This document shows, in pieces, positions 46,401 to 52,952 of a stretch of 64,000 nt of DNA. Within the stretch, counting starts at the first letter, position 1. The number at the start of each line of letters is the position of its first letter. The notes beneath the pieces are model-generated. The model made no database searches. It saw nothing but the letters and a program-made list of their open reading frames with translations, and was not told the origin of the DNA. Where the stretch lies: assembly GCF_000471905.2 (NCBI RefSeq), contig NW_006499436.1:3751578-3815577 (forward strand), written 5' to 3'. The position numbers were made by a program, and so were the translations under genes. The DNA is from Amborella trichopoda. Taxonomy: Eukaryota > Streptophyta > Magnoliopsida > Amborellales > Amborellaceae.

Positions 46401-49400
46401 TTAGAAATACTTCTCTTTTGTATATAATGACCATAAGTTCAATACTCAACACCAGTCACTTTAAAATTTGGAAAACCTTCTAATAAGAGACATCCAATAT
46501 AGGTTCTAAAGTTGATAAGGCTCAAGATGTCTTGTGACTTCCTTCTCCATAAAAAATGAAATCTCGATTCCTGGTAGGGGTCTTCAAACGCATTCCATAA
46601 TCCACATTATTGTAAATCTCGATCTCAAACTAGCATGGATCTCTGGTCCATATACTTCAGAAACTTGATTGCAAATAAGTTAGAATAACAATTCAAAACA
46701 GCAACATATCTTTGTTCCACATATGCCAGAAACTCAATTTCATAGATGTCGGAAACTCGATTTCACATATTAATGAATCTTGACTCCTGGAGTGTCGATT
46801 CAAGGGGATGGGAATCTCGACTTCAAGGAGGACGGAATCTCGATTCCATATGTAGATGAAACTTGGATCTATTTCGGTCAAAACACGATTATCAAAAACT
46901 AGGAATCTCGTTCCTAGCGATTCCTATTGTATGGACAACGATTCCTATGGCAGCAATCTTCCTGCCAACTGCGATTCCGTGATTCCGGTTCCTAAATTGA
47001 TTCGGGTTCCCAGGCGTTTCCAACAACTATGGCTAGGATCAAGCCGCTCTAACCGCATATAATTCCTAGATCGATGGCTCTAAATGATCCCCCCAAATGA
47101 AGCTTCTAGATCATCTAGTCAAAGCCTTTAAATAGGAGCCACCCCCTCTCATTTCTACACCTCAATTGAAGAAGTGAGAGGATGTCAATTTAGAGAAAGA
47201 GTGGCAGGCCCCACGCTACAGTGAGAAAGAGAGAGTGTCATGTTTTAAGATAGAGTTAGAAAAAGAAGGGGTGGCACACCATGGTCCCTTGGCCTAAAGA
47301 GAGCCGAGTGTGGAGGCACACCTAGAGAGAGAGTAAAGGCAAAATCCCTCATTAACACCTAGAGCTTCAAACCCCCTTGGTTTCCTTGCTTCACCAGCCT
47401 CCATGACCTTCTGCTTAAAGCTTCAACACTTCATTTGAGCTCTTATATGCTGCTGTAAAAGTGCATTTACAACAAGGTATACTCTCTCTTTTGGTGAATT
47501 TTTATTTCATCTTTTCAAGCCATCGGTATGCCCTCATAATCCCCTTCCGTGCTCCATTTTTTATCAGCCAAATTGCCTTAATTTTGGCACTACACACCCA
47601 GCCTTTTCTTCGACATTCACTGCTGCAAATCAGTCCCATATGTGATGTTATTTGATGCATTTGGAGATTTTTTTATTTTTCCCATTACTATGAGGTGATA
47701 GAGCCTAGATCATAGTGTACTATCGGTTTGGTATTCTGGTGTGGGGTGTAATAAGTCCCGGAAGGTAATTCTAGGCAAATTGCATGATATTTTGGATTCC
47801 CGTGGTTTTTGTCGCCTAAGCACACATTTGTTAAAGTGTATGTAAAATGAGATTGCATTTTTTATTTGCAAAAGTTCATGTGTTTGAGGTAATTCTATGA
47901 GAAGTGTTGTATTGCCAAGTCTACATGCAATCTCATGGTGTCAAAATGAATGGAAATGATTATGTCTAAAGAGGTGCTTATGACCCTCTAATCTTGCTGT
48001 ATTTTTGTTGAAAAGGGAGTTGAAAGAGTGAGAGCTGAATGTATTTTAACGAAAAAGTGTATGGAATTAAGATGTATACTTGTCCTTTATAAAAAATTTG
48101 AAGTGTTGTACCTAAGGGACCGTATCTACACCTATCACAACTTACATACAACTCACGGAATTATGTCAGGAAGTGTTGAATGGATACATTTCATGAGCCA
48201 CTAGGCCCGGTTGTAGGGAATTCTTTGAATGTAATTCGATGGGCCCGTAATGAAGGCTCACAACAATGAAGGTTGGCTGAACAAACAGAGAGAATTCATG
48301 ATCTATGTCAAGGGAGGAATGTGACTTTTGAGCACACTTAGATAGACAAATGAGAACACCAATGACTAGTTTGGGTTAGTAATGGGAGGGAATCCCTGTA
48401 TGTGGGGTCGTACCTCCCTCCCCTTTGGTATTTGCCTACCGTTTCGCACTCCTCTCTCCTTCTCACTTTCTCTTTTATCTCTCGTAGAGGCTGTCAATGT
48501 TTTGTCTGCTCCTCTGAGCAGCTGGATGCAATAGGTTTCTCCTTAAATATTAAAAAAAATTGTAGGTCTGAGATTCATTAAGGCATGGAAGTGAGATGCA
48601 TGTCAGATTCTAAGGTTCACTAGAATAAATATTCATTTATGGAACATATAACATAACTTCCATGGAAGAAACTTCTTCCAGTGAATCAGTGATAAATGAT
48701 CAGTACATGCAATGGCATATATTGGGTAAAAAGACACAAACATGAATAAGTACTTTACTTATTTTGGTCTTCTACTCTTCTAAAAGAGTTATCCATCCCA
48801 AGGCATGAATTAGGTAAAAAAGACACAAACACGAATAAGTTTTTGGTCTTCTACTCTTCTAAGACAGTTATCCATCTCATGGCACGAATTAGATTTCACC
48901 ATTGCTGAACTGAAGCATCGAATCAAGAAGTTACCAAGAAATCCCATTCGATCAGATGCTTACAAATCTTGGAGTCCTCAGTAAATTAATGCACAGTTTA
49001 TTTTGTGAATAAATGTGTACAATAAAATTTTAAGAAATTAAAATGAACTGTGAAAAATGCAAGTTGGGTCCAAAGAAGGGTATCAAAATATACAGTACTG
49101 AGTTTCCAGAGTAGCTAAGGCCACAAATAAGTGACCCTCATGGACATCTTGAAGCTCAAACCTAAAAAAAGGTTACAATAAATCTCAAATATATTGTTGT
49201 TTTCACTTCCTCTGATTCCCATGCTTGAGTAGTTAAAGGAAATGAAAATTCAAGTATTGGTAAGATTCAGTTGAGAACCAGATGTCTATTTTAAATCTTC
49301 ACACTCCAGTAGCATGAATGAGAACAATTATGGGTCTAGAGTTTTACTTGACATCATGGTTAGGAAACATATGTAGATCCAGCTTCAACTACCAAATGCT

Positions 49401-49769
49401 TCCTCTATTTGTTCTAGAAACTATTGAAAAAAAATCTAAGTCATACAGGGCTCCCAAACAAGCCCGCAAAGAATTAACAATTGAGAATCAATCAACCGTA
49501 TTATCTCTAAGCCCTAGAAATTTCTCAGATAAAGGCTTCCAATTTTGAAAAAAAATGAACAGAAAAATCTTATCTCAAAATGTTTAAGAGAGACCTTGTG
49601 AAGGAGAAGGAGGAAAGGAAGAGACTGGAATGCTTTCGAAGCAGGAGTTGAGCTTCTCAGAGGGGGAGAGTTGAGGCTCTTGAATGTCCCAGAGGTCCTC
49701 AACTTTGTGCCCTAGGACTGCTCCTGGGCTCGATCTATTGCTTCCAGGGCTATCCATCGCTTCCGCCAT
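15542..49769 (-). CDS. KING1: SnRK1 regulatory subunit gamma (KING1-like), six exons over 34 kb
   Basis: Six exons join to 1,212 nt (403 codons): 49769-49595, 32072-31900, 21541-21413, 21297-21022, 16585-16425 and 15839-15542. Every junction is GT-AG and phase-consistent. The product is a four-CBS-domain protein: CBS1 about residues 25-115 ([14 protein letters not shown], then [15 protein letters not shown]), CBS2 about 160-235 ([15 protein letters not shown]), CBS3 about 250-305 ([33 protein letters not shown]) and CBS4 about 320-395 ([19 protein letters not shown], ending [14 protein letters not shown]). It closely follows Arabidopsis KING1 (At3g48530, ~424 residues); the missing length is mostly in the variable linker of exon 3. 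Gamma subunits are accessory or regulatory partners of the SnRK1 energy-sensing kinase; the precise role of KING1 beside SNF4/beta-gamma is debated. Introns 1, 2 and 4 (17,522, 10,358 and 4,436 bp) are full of transposons, while 3 and 5 are 115 and 585 bp. No lesion is seen in the coding sequence. Confidence 0.93.
16425..16585 (-). CDS. KING1: KING1 exon 5 (CBS3)
   Basis: The acceptor AATTTCAG-like TTTCAG precedes GTTAGGGAGG at 16,585; the donor CTACAG|GTTCTC is at 16,425. The exon is 161 nt and encodes [18 protein letters not shown] through [11 protein letters not shown] microsatellite (16,391-16,421) lies directly after the donor, where it forms a TC tract at the start of intron 5. This exon has a degenerate copy at 13.2-13.4 kb. 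Confidence 0.93.
16785..17580 (+). mobile_element. Copia pol (reverse transcriptase) fragment (fossil)
   Basis: The degenerate reading shows [25 protein letters not shown] and a YVDDI-type active-site region near 17,220, then [11 protein letters not shown] near the end, which is the Copia reverse transcriptase. It is antisense to KING1, in intron 4. An 82-bp RTE tail is inserted near its right end. It has many breaks and lacks the RNase H part. Confidence 0.8.
17462..17543 (-). mobile_element. RTE LINE 3' tail, 82 bp, perfect 17-bp target duplication
   Basis: Both flanks read CACCTATGGATCCAAAT (17,445-17,461 and 17,544-17,560). The insert begins (CAT)n and continues CCAATTAATTGGGGTCGGCT then ACACGAATCCTGG, the RTE 3' end on the - strand. 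It inserted into the Copia fragment. Confidence 0.9.
17575..19367 (+). mobile_element. Copia LTR, primer-binding site and gag region (fossil)
   Basis: A CT-rich LTR ending near 17,861 (TTTTCA) is followed by TTGGTATCAGAGC at 17,864-17,876, the usual primer-binding site complementary to initiator Met-tRNA. Gag-like sequence follows to ~19,365, with the recognisable pieces [17 protein letters not shown] and [17 protein letters not shown] 202-bp RTE tail is inserted at 18,435-18,636. The 5' edge of the LTR is uncertain. Heavily broken. Confidence 0.7.
18435..18636 (-). mobile_element. RTE LINE 3' end, 202 bp, perfect 19-bp target duplication
   Basis: Both flanks read TAACTGGATTTTAAACTCT (18,416-18,434 and 18,637-18,655). 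The insert starts with (CAT)n at its 3' tail and reads ACTATTTGGGGTTAGCTACA then CGAATCCTG, continuing to the ACTTGAACGAACTCGCA block also found in the large RTE copy at 57.3 kb. It is 5'-truncated and on the - strand. Confidence 0.92.
19368..20210 (+). mobile_element. Copia LTR (family 2, copy I) with leader (fossil)
   Basis: The LTR at ~19,368-19,721 shares TTATTGTATTTGA, TTATAAGAGGGGTAGAGGTC and CTACCAAACTG blocks with 30,048-30,340 (+) and 44,351-44,683 (-). A primer-binding-site-like CTTGGTACTAGAGC follows at 19,723, and then leader/gag-start sequence shared with the 44-kb copy to about 20,210. Broken and truncated on the right. Confidence 0.8.
20211..21021. other. KING1 intron 4, remainder nearest exon 4
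   Basis: I see no gene or repeat here. The 79-codon frame at 20,414-20,653 has no recognisable content. Confidence 0.5.
21022..21297 (-). CDS. KING1: KING1 exon 4 (CBS2)
   Basis: The acceptor TATGTACAG precedes GTTAAGGACATAG at 21,297; the donor GTCAAG|GTGTGTG is at 21,022. The exon has exactly 92 codons, from [10 protein letters not shown] to MKPNCIVK. Confidence 0.93.
21413..21541 (-). CDS. KING1: KING1 exon 3 (variable linker)
   Basis: The acceptor TTTTATTGCAG is followed by TCTGAAATCGC at 21,541; the donor ACAAAG|GTTGTA is at 21,413. The exon has 43 codons. They encode an alanine/glycine-rich linker and [15 protein letters not shown], matching the FF(E)xLTSSxxYKNTKV block of the family. 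Confidence 0.9.
21542..22303. other. KING1 intron 2, segment before the LINE
   Basis: Ordinary intronic AT-rich sequence. A serine/histidine-type frame on + at 22,038-22,232 and its opposite-strand shadow have no family resemblance. I see nothing functional beyond the exon 3 acceptor. Confidence 0.4.
22477..26374 (-). pseudogene. L1 LINE ORF2 relic (EN-RT-RNase H)
   Basis: The pieces are clear though the frame is broken many times. Endonuclease is at ~25,840-26,280 (TWNIRGLG). Reverse transcriptase includes [20 protein letters not shown] at ~24,850 and the intact active site [12 protein letters not shown] at ~24,270. A zf-RVT-like [14 protein letters not shown] lies at ~23,300. RNase H at 22,477-23,199 keeps its acidic residues in [31 protein letters not shown] and GDALAKQG. 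Only the last 240 codons form one long open frame. Not functional. Confidence 0.85.
23412..23431. other. Assembly gap (20 N), probably an unmerged overlap
   Basis: Twenty unknown bases inside the LINE. The left flank ends GGGGGAAT and the right flank begins GGGGGAAT, so the two contig ends share at least 8 bases and the true gap may be zero. Confidence 0.8.
28040..28262 (-). pseudogene. Acidic C-terminal tail of the hAT transposase
   Basis: The - strand encodes [20 protein letters not shown] and then [17 protein letters not shown] followed by TGA at ~28,034. This is the type of acidic end seen in plant hAT transposases. It follows the BED repeats directly, with at least two stops between them, and shows that the middle of the transposase was deleted. 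Confidence 0.65.
28273..29031 (-). pseudogene. Triple BED zinc-finger ORF of the hAT derivative
   Basis: On the - strand three copies of a ~55-residue module read [20 protein letters not shown] then CNFCKK, a GG(I/T) segment, [13 protein letters not shown] and C. They lie at ~28,820-29,010, ~28,590-28,740 and ~28,330-28,460. This is the C-x2-C...H...C BED finger found once at the N-terminus of DUF659-type hAT transposases. All three are in one frame with a single TAA (28,804-28,806) between modules 1 and 2. The stretch EIK-TAA-TAT-ATG-AGT recurs after module 3, showing that the repeat unit itself carries the stop. In module 2 the first cysteine is tyrosine (RYKFC). Modules 2 and 3 alone form an open 175-codon frame from ATG 28,800. 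DNA binding is a family property; expression is unknown. Confidence 0.8.
30341..31899. other. KING1 intron 2, segment next to exon 2
   Basis: I recognise no repeat or gene. Short frames at 30,212-30,469 belong to the Copia LTR, and the others are unremarkable. Confidence 0.4.
31900..32072 (-). CDS. KING1: KING1 exon 2 (CBS1, second half)
   Basis: The acceptor TTTTGTCCAG precedes TGGTTGAGAT at 32,072; the donor GATCAG|GTCTGC is at 31,900. The exon is 173 nt and completes the split valine codon from exon 1. It encodes [20 protein letters not shown] through IAVWLLDQ. Confidence 0.93.
32073..32639. other. KING1 intron 1, segment next to exon 2
   Basis: AT-rich intron sequence with the exon 2 acceptor (pyrimidine tract CTTTCTTTCAACACATTTTG on the gene strand). 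Nothing else can be supported. Confidence 0.4.
32640..34861 (-). mobile_element. Old L1 LINE relic, highly decayed
   Basis: On the - strand the left end encodes [14 protein letters not shown], the C-terminal RNase H signature. Around 34,600-34,860 the reading [20 protein letters not shown] with nearby ...[17 protein letters not shown]-like pieces recalls the LINE reverse transcriptase region before the YADD site. No long open frame is left and most motifs are eroded, so it is older than the other two LINEs in these introns. It is cut at 34,861 by the inverted LTR-like element. Confidence 0.6.
36071..40198 (-). pseudogene. L1 LINE ORF2 relic (endonuclease, reverse transcriptase, RNase H)
   Basis: Endonuclease starts [20 protein letters not shown] at 40,198. 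Reverse transcriptase shows [20 protein letters not shown] at 38,879, [20 protein letters not shown] at ~38,660 and [17 protein letters not shown] at ~38,280. The active site reads YAND instead of YADD (~38,126-38,137), so one catalytic aspartate is lost. zf-RVT is at 36,724-37,197 ([31 protein letters not shown]). RNase H is at 36,071-36,666 ([21 protein letters not shown]). Several frame changes and stops remain. Inactive. Confidence 0.88.
40502..42947 (-). pseudogene. L1 LINE ORF1 (DUF4283-type RNA-binding) relic
   Basis: The start [20 protein letters not shown] is at 42,947. A DUF4283-like region follows, with [20 protein letters not shown] at ~42,630 and [20 protein letters not shown] at ~42,440, then a long proline/serine-rich, low-complexity tail (41.8-40.5 kb). 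Frame changes separate the pieces. In plant L1s this product binds the element RNA. The large predicted frames on the + strand here are shadows of the proline-rich tail. Confidence 0.7.
43386..44683 (-). mobile_element. Copia LTR, leader and gag (family 2, copy III, fossil)
   Basis: On the - strand the LTR lies at ~44,683-44,351, followed by a primer-binding-site-like CTTGGTATAAGAGC, then leader and gag sequence (~44,340-43,480) that parallels 19,720-20,210. At 43,386-~43,472 a short piece of the same LTR start lies on the opposite strand, so the right-hand part of the element is rearranged. Broken many times and truncated. It is sense to KING1. Confidence 0.8.
45025..45685. mobile_element. 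MULE-type MITE (661 bp) with long inverted repeats
   Basis: The two halves are inverted copies of ~180-200 bp: GGATGCTCACCCCC...TTTAGTAGACTTTCGTCC at the left mirrors GGACTTTCATCC...GGGGGTGAGCATC at the right, with GACACCAAAC-type blocks further in. It is flanked by TTAACTTCA (45,016-45,024) and TTAATTTCA (45,686-45,694), a 9-bp duplication with one mismatch, as expected for Mutator-like elements. The middle is CT/GA-rich and non-coding. Confidence 0.85.
45852..47028. mobile_element. GAATC/GATTC-rich element (1,177 bp) bounded by 13-bp direct repeat
   Basis: Both flanks read ATGGCTAGGATCA (45,839-45,851 and 47,029-47,041). The insert begins TAGTTACAAGAATC and ends CCAACAACT, giving short imperfect inverted termini (TAGTT-, AGTTG-). 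Inside, 68-bp units starting AAACCATTTTTCGG repeat at 45,932, 46,000 and 46,068. The words GAATCTCGATTCC, ACTCGATTCC and GGAATCTCGA recur over the full length on both strands. There is no coding sequence. The superfamily is uncertain; a non-autonomous hAT is my best guess. Confidence 0.65.
47042..48718. other. KING1 intron 1, unassigned, possibly LTR-derived
   Basis: A TATA-like TTTAAATAGGAGCC near 47,125, followed by a CT-rich leader and a GA-rich stretch, recalls the promoter part of an LTR, and the GAATC-rich element interrupts the sequence just upstream of it. I cannot delimit LTR ends, so this is only a suspicion. The remainder, to 48,718, is unassigned. Confidence 0.3.
48719..48895. repeat. 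Imperfect tandem duplication in KING1 intron 1
   Basis: Two copies of GGTAAAAAGACACAAACATG...CTTCTACTCTTCTAA...GTTATCCATC...GGCATGAATTAG (units of about 90 and 80 bp) adjoin at ~48,812. The second lacks a short TACTTTACTTA-like piece. Confidence 0.8.
49595..49769 (-). CDS. KING1: KING1 exon 1 (start codon)
   Basis: The ATG at 49,769-49,767 opens [20 protein letters not shown], followed by [16 protein letters not shown] and [16 protein letters not shown]. The donor CACAAG|GTCTCT is at 49,595. The exon holds 58 codons plus one base, which pairs in phase with exon 2 17.5 kb away. The family has the same [25 protein letters not shown] block. Confidence 0.93.
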
Positions 49770-50340
49770 TGATGCAACTCTATGCTATGCAACAGCTACT
49801 TTAAGAGAAGCAATGAGAGAGAAAGATACACGACAGAGGAGTGATGATTTAGAGTTTAACTGAAGAAAGAGAGAGAGAACGAGAAAGGGCACGAGGTGGC
49901 AGAAGACAATAAGAGAGAGAGAGAGAGTATGGCTTCCAGGTGACTGAAGCAGGAGTAAGAGAGAGAAATAGAGAAAGATGATGATGCGAAAACTCTGGAG
50001 AAAGAGAGAGAAATAGAGCAAGATGATGATGCGAAACAGGATCACATGCCACTGCAACTACGACCTAGAGAGAGAGAGAGTGCATATTTCGTGGGATACG
50101 GCTGACTGGGTTAAAGCTAACTCAAGAGAGAGAGAGGACACGAGGTGGCTGAAGAAATGGAGAGAGAGAGAGAGAAAATGGCTCCCAGGTGACCGAAGAA
50201 AGAGAGGAAATGATTTTTAAACCGCAGAAATAGAGAGAGAAATTCGAGGATAAGAAAGAGGATCACATGCCACTGCAACTACTAGTTTTAGAGAGAGATG
50301 AATCCATAATACGTGGGACACGGTTGACCGAGTGAAACTG
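49770..50340 (-). promoter_or_regulatory. KING1 leader/promoter with duplicated ~220-bp block
   Basis: Upstream of the start codon the gene strand is a long TC-rich tract (GA-rich on +), typical of a plant 5' leader. Two related blocks, ~49,886-50,105 and ~50,130-50,335, share CACGAGGTGGC, GGCTCCCAGGTGACCGAAG and GATCACATGCCACTGCAACT. The outer copy holds ATACGTGGGACACGG, with an ACGT core; the inner copy reads TTTCGTGGGATACGG and lacks the core. MITE copy D follows directly. Confidence 0.6.
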
Positions 50341-50348
50341 GGGTTTAG

Positions 50349-50605
50349 AGGTGTAAATTTTTTTTAAGATTATATGAAAATTTATTTTTATATCTAGTTA
50401 TAAAATTTTAAAGTTTTAAAAATCAAATAAATTTATAAATATATATAAATTAAAAAAACGATGGTTTAAATAATGTGTTGCAAGATGCAATTTGTTAAGA
50501 TTCAACTTTTTTTTTTTATATATTCACACCCTTAAATGTTGAGATGATCAGTTTTTTTTTTTTAATATTAAAATAATATTTTATATAAATTTTTGAGGTG
50601 CATAT
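50349..50605 (-). mobile_element. MITE family 1, copy D (truncated)
   Basis: Read on the - strand it starts TATGCACCTCAAAAATTTATA, keeps GATCATCTCAACATT, GCATCTTGCAACACATTATT and TTTTATAACTAGATAT, then ends early at ~50,349. The 3' quarter of the family is missing. It lies just upstream of the KING1 leader and contributes TATATATA strings there. Confidence 0.65.
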
Positions 50606-51070
50606 ATATATATGTAAAATTTTTCCTAACTTGTTGGTTTCACAAAGTCGGTTAAGTGTCGGAACACAAGTTAAACAGTGGAAGAGATAGGAACCAAGAG
50701 ACGATGACGGCTTTATCTCCTGTCACACAGATATGTGTAAAGACAAATAAATGATTGTTCCATACCCGATCGATAGATTAGATGCTGTCACACCTTTAGG
50801 GCCCGTTTGATTGGTACGAAACTAAAGAACCGTGTTGACCTGGCTCAGGTCCCGCCTATATAGGAAGGGATGGATCGGATGCAGTTTTAATTTTTGGCTT
50901 TTTATGCACAAAATGTCGCTATTAGGGTTTCGAAAGTGCCCTTTTGTGCTGATTATTCGAGTTTTTTATCGTCACATCCCTTTTGGTTCGTATAAAATTA
51001 TTTTAGTGAAAAAGTTTGTATGTGATCTCATGTAATTAAGTATAGAAGTTTTTTTTATTTTTTGTTATGT
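50606..51070. other. Unassigned DNA upstream of KING1
   Basis: GGGCCCGTTTGATTGGTACG at ~50,800 resembles the end of some MITEs, but I found no partner terminus. No gene is seen. Confidence 0.3.
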
Positions 51071-51162
51071 GAAAATATTTTCACATGAAAGAATTCTCAC
51101 GATATGGAATCGAAGTTGTTTGTAAAATATTTTCACATGAAAGAATTCTCGTGGTAGGGAAG
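51065..51162. repeat. Tandem duplication around TTTTCACATGAAAGAATTCTC
   Basis: The string AAAATATTTTCACATGAAAG followed by AATTCTC occurs at ~51,072 and again at ~51,124, giving a repeat period of about 52 bp. Confidence 0.8.
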
Positions 51163-51190
51163 TTTTTATGCATCAACTGTTTATTACATA

Positions 51191-51415
51191 AAGGGTGTGG
51201 TTTGTATAGAGCCGAGGCTCTAAACAATCAAAGTAAACCGCACCTTCAAATCATGTCGAGAAATGTGGTTTCAATACTGAGAATCTTTGTGATAGCTTTA
51301 AAATATATTTTTATCTTTAATTATAAAATTTAAAGCTTTAAAATTAGCGTAGATCGAGCAGATCTATGAAAATCTTGAAAATTGATTGCCTGAAAATACG
51401 TTACAAGATGTGTGT
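51191..51415 (-). mobile_element. MITE family 1, copy E (truncated)
   Basis: On the + strand it begins GGGTGTGGTTTGTATAGAGC...AACAATCAAAGTAAACCGCACC, the reverse complement of the family 3' end. It continues through AAAGCTTTAAAATT...GAAAATCTTGAAAATTGA and the core TACGTTACAAGATG, then loses similarity at ~51,415. Orientation is - and the 5' third is missing. Confidence 0.7.
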
Positions 51416-52401
51416 GGGTGAGAAATATACATGCAAATATTAAAGCACATTAGTAGGTAGGCTTTCTGAATTAAGAAAATTGGAGTTTGTTTTTTTGGTT
51501 TGCTTTTACAACTACAGGGGTTCTTTCTTGTTGACGGTGAAAAGTTCTGGATATTGAGAGCCAGCAAATGCAATATATAAAAAATTCGCTGATTTCAATA
51601 AATCAGTGAGCCCAAATTTAACTTTGTCAGAACTTGTCGAAATTTTGCTGATTTTATTTGATCATAATAATCATTTTTTTCAAAAACAAGTTTTTACAAT
51701 ACTTGGTAGTGCCTTACATATGTACGAAGTACAAACCACCAAAATATATTGGATTGGGGATTTCTTGTTTACAGCTCTATTTTCTTTAGGTGTGTACATT
51801 GCTTGTGCATAATGGGAGCATATACTTATTTGTTATTCACATGAACCTACATTCCTTTGAGTAGAGAAAATACACACCTAAGCCATCCGTAGTTTTTTTT
51901 TTTGGGATATTCAATGGGGAAGACAGACTCCTATCGGCTTTTTCAATAAATTAAGGAGTTACATTTTGAAAATGTTAATTGAGGTATCAGCGGTAGGAAT
52001 GGATTCCACGATGTGGTAATTGGTACGAGGATACTACTACCCATTAGCCATCTGTAATTGGCATTGGAAAGTCCTATGCTTTACATATTAGTGCATAAAC
52101 TAGTTGGACATGATTAGTCCGAAGGCAACTGGTTGCTGCATTTGTTGTATACAATTACCATTTGATAGTCGTCTACTCGAAACATTGGATTAGGGTTTGT
52201 GACGTTTGTTTCATTTGATTGGATTTTGGAACATGCTAAAACTCGCACGTTCGGAGCAGGGATAGATACGACTTCTGCTACACTAAAATGGGGAGGTTAG
52301 AGTGGAGCTAATGAGGAACCCAACAATGCTATGAAAACTCCAAGATGAAAGTAAGAGATCCTCATAAGTAGCGTGAAAAGAGATTATGAGGTTACACCCT
52401 C
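51416..52401. other. Unassigned intergenic DNA
   Basis: No gene, repeat or conserved motif that I can support. The 51,606-51,812 frame is a hydrophobic shadow with no family resemblance. Confidence 0.4.
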
Positions 52402-52498
52402 GTGCTCCATTGTTGATTCCTAGTGAAACAAAGGTAGTAGTTATAGTGTTTGCTCCATTGTTGATTCCTAGTGAAACAAAGGTAGTAGTTATAGTGTT
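52402..52498. repeat. 48-bp tandem duplication next to a hAT MITE
   Basis: TGCTCCATTGTTGATTCCTA then GTGAAACAAAGGTAGTAGTTA and TAGTGTTT appears twice in a row (52,403-52,450 and 52,451-52,498). The second copy runs into the MITE terminus TAGTGTTTC, so the unit includes the first eight bases of the element or an identical host string. Confidence 0.9.
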
Positions 52499-52846
52499 TC
52501 AAAAAGTGCTAGGCGATATCTAGACGGTCAGGGTTTAGGCCGTCTAGAACCTCGTCAGCCCAGGAGAATTTTTTTTTTTTTTTTTTTGATATTTTTTCTC
52601 TTTAAAATAGGTCATAATGGGTTTTAAGTTTCAAAATGAATCTGAAATCCACAATTTTGCACCTTTAGTATTAAAAAAATGAACATAAATATCTTGCGAT
52701 TTCCACCCCCGAATGGGGGCGCAGGCCCTACGCGGGCTGCCTACTACTAGGCGAACAACCAGGCATATGCTTTTTTTTGGCCCCCTAGGCCTAAAACTGC
52801 CTAACCAGCTTCCCAATCACTGGACGGTCCACTTTTTGAAACACTG
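52492..52846. mobile_element. Non-autonomous hAT MITE (355 bp), perfect 8-bp target duplication
   Basis: The flanks read AGTAGTTA at 52,484-52,491 and 52,847-52,854. The ends are TAGTGTTTCAAAAAGTG and, on the other strand, CAGTGTTTCAAAAAGTGG. GCTAGGCG, CTAGACGG and CCTAGGCC words crowd the ends. The termini and subterminal repeats match the BED-carrying hAT element at 27,604-29,494, so this looks like a short derivative of the same family. Non-coding. Confidence 0.9.
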
Positions 52847-52854
52847 AGTAGTTA

Positions 52855-52952
52855 TCTAGCATCTAAGGCTTGCCGAGTATGTGTGCTTTAGATAAGGTTT
52901 AGTTATCTAGCATTTGAGGTTTGCCGAGTATTTGTGTTTTAGATAAGGTTTC
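52855..52952. repeat. ~52-bp tandem duplication
   Basis: TAGTTATCTAGCATYTRAGG...TTGCCGAGTAT...TTTAGATAAGGTT occurs twice head to tail, with about five differences, immediately after the MITE. Confidence 0.85.

Noticed and set aside
47080-47700. Complete LTR with TATA box
   Set aside because: Promoter-like composition only; no LTR ends, primer-binding site or partner could be identified.
50800-51065. MITE suggested by GGGCCCGTTTGATTGGTACG
   Set aside because: No matching inverted terminus or target duplication was found downstream.
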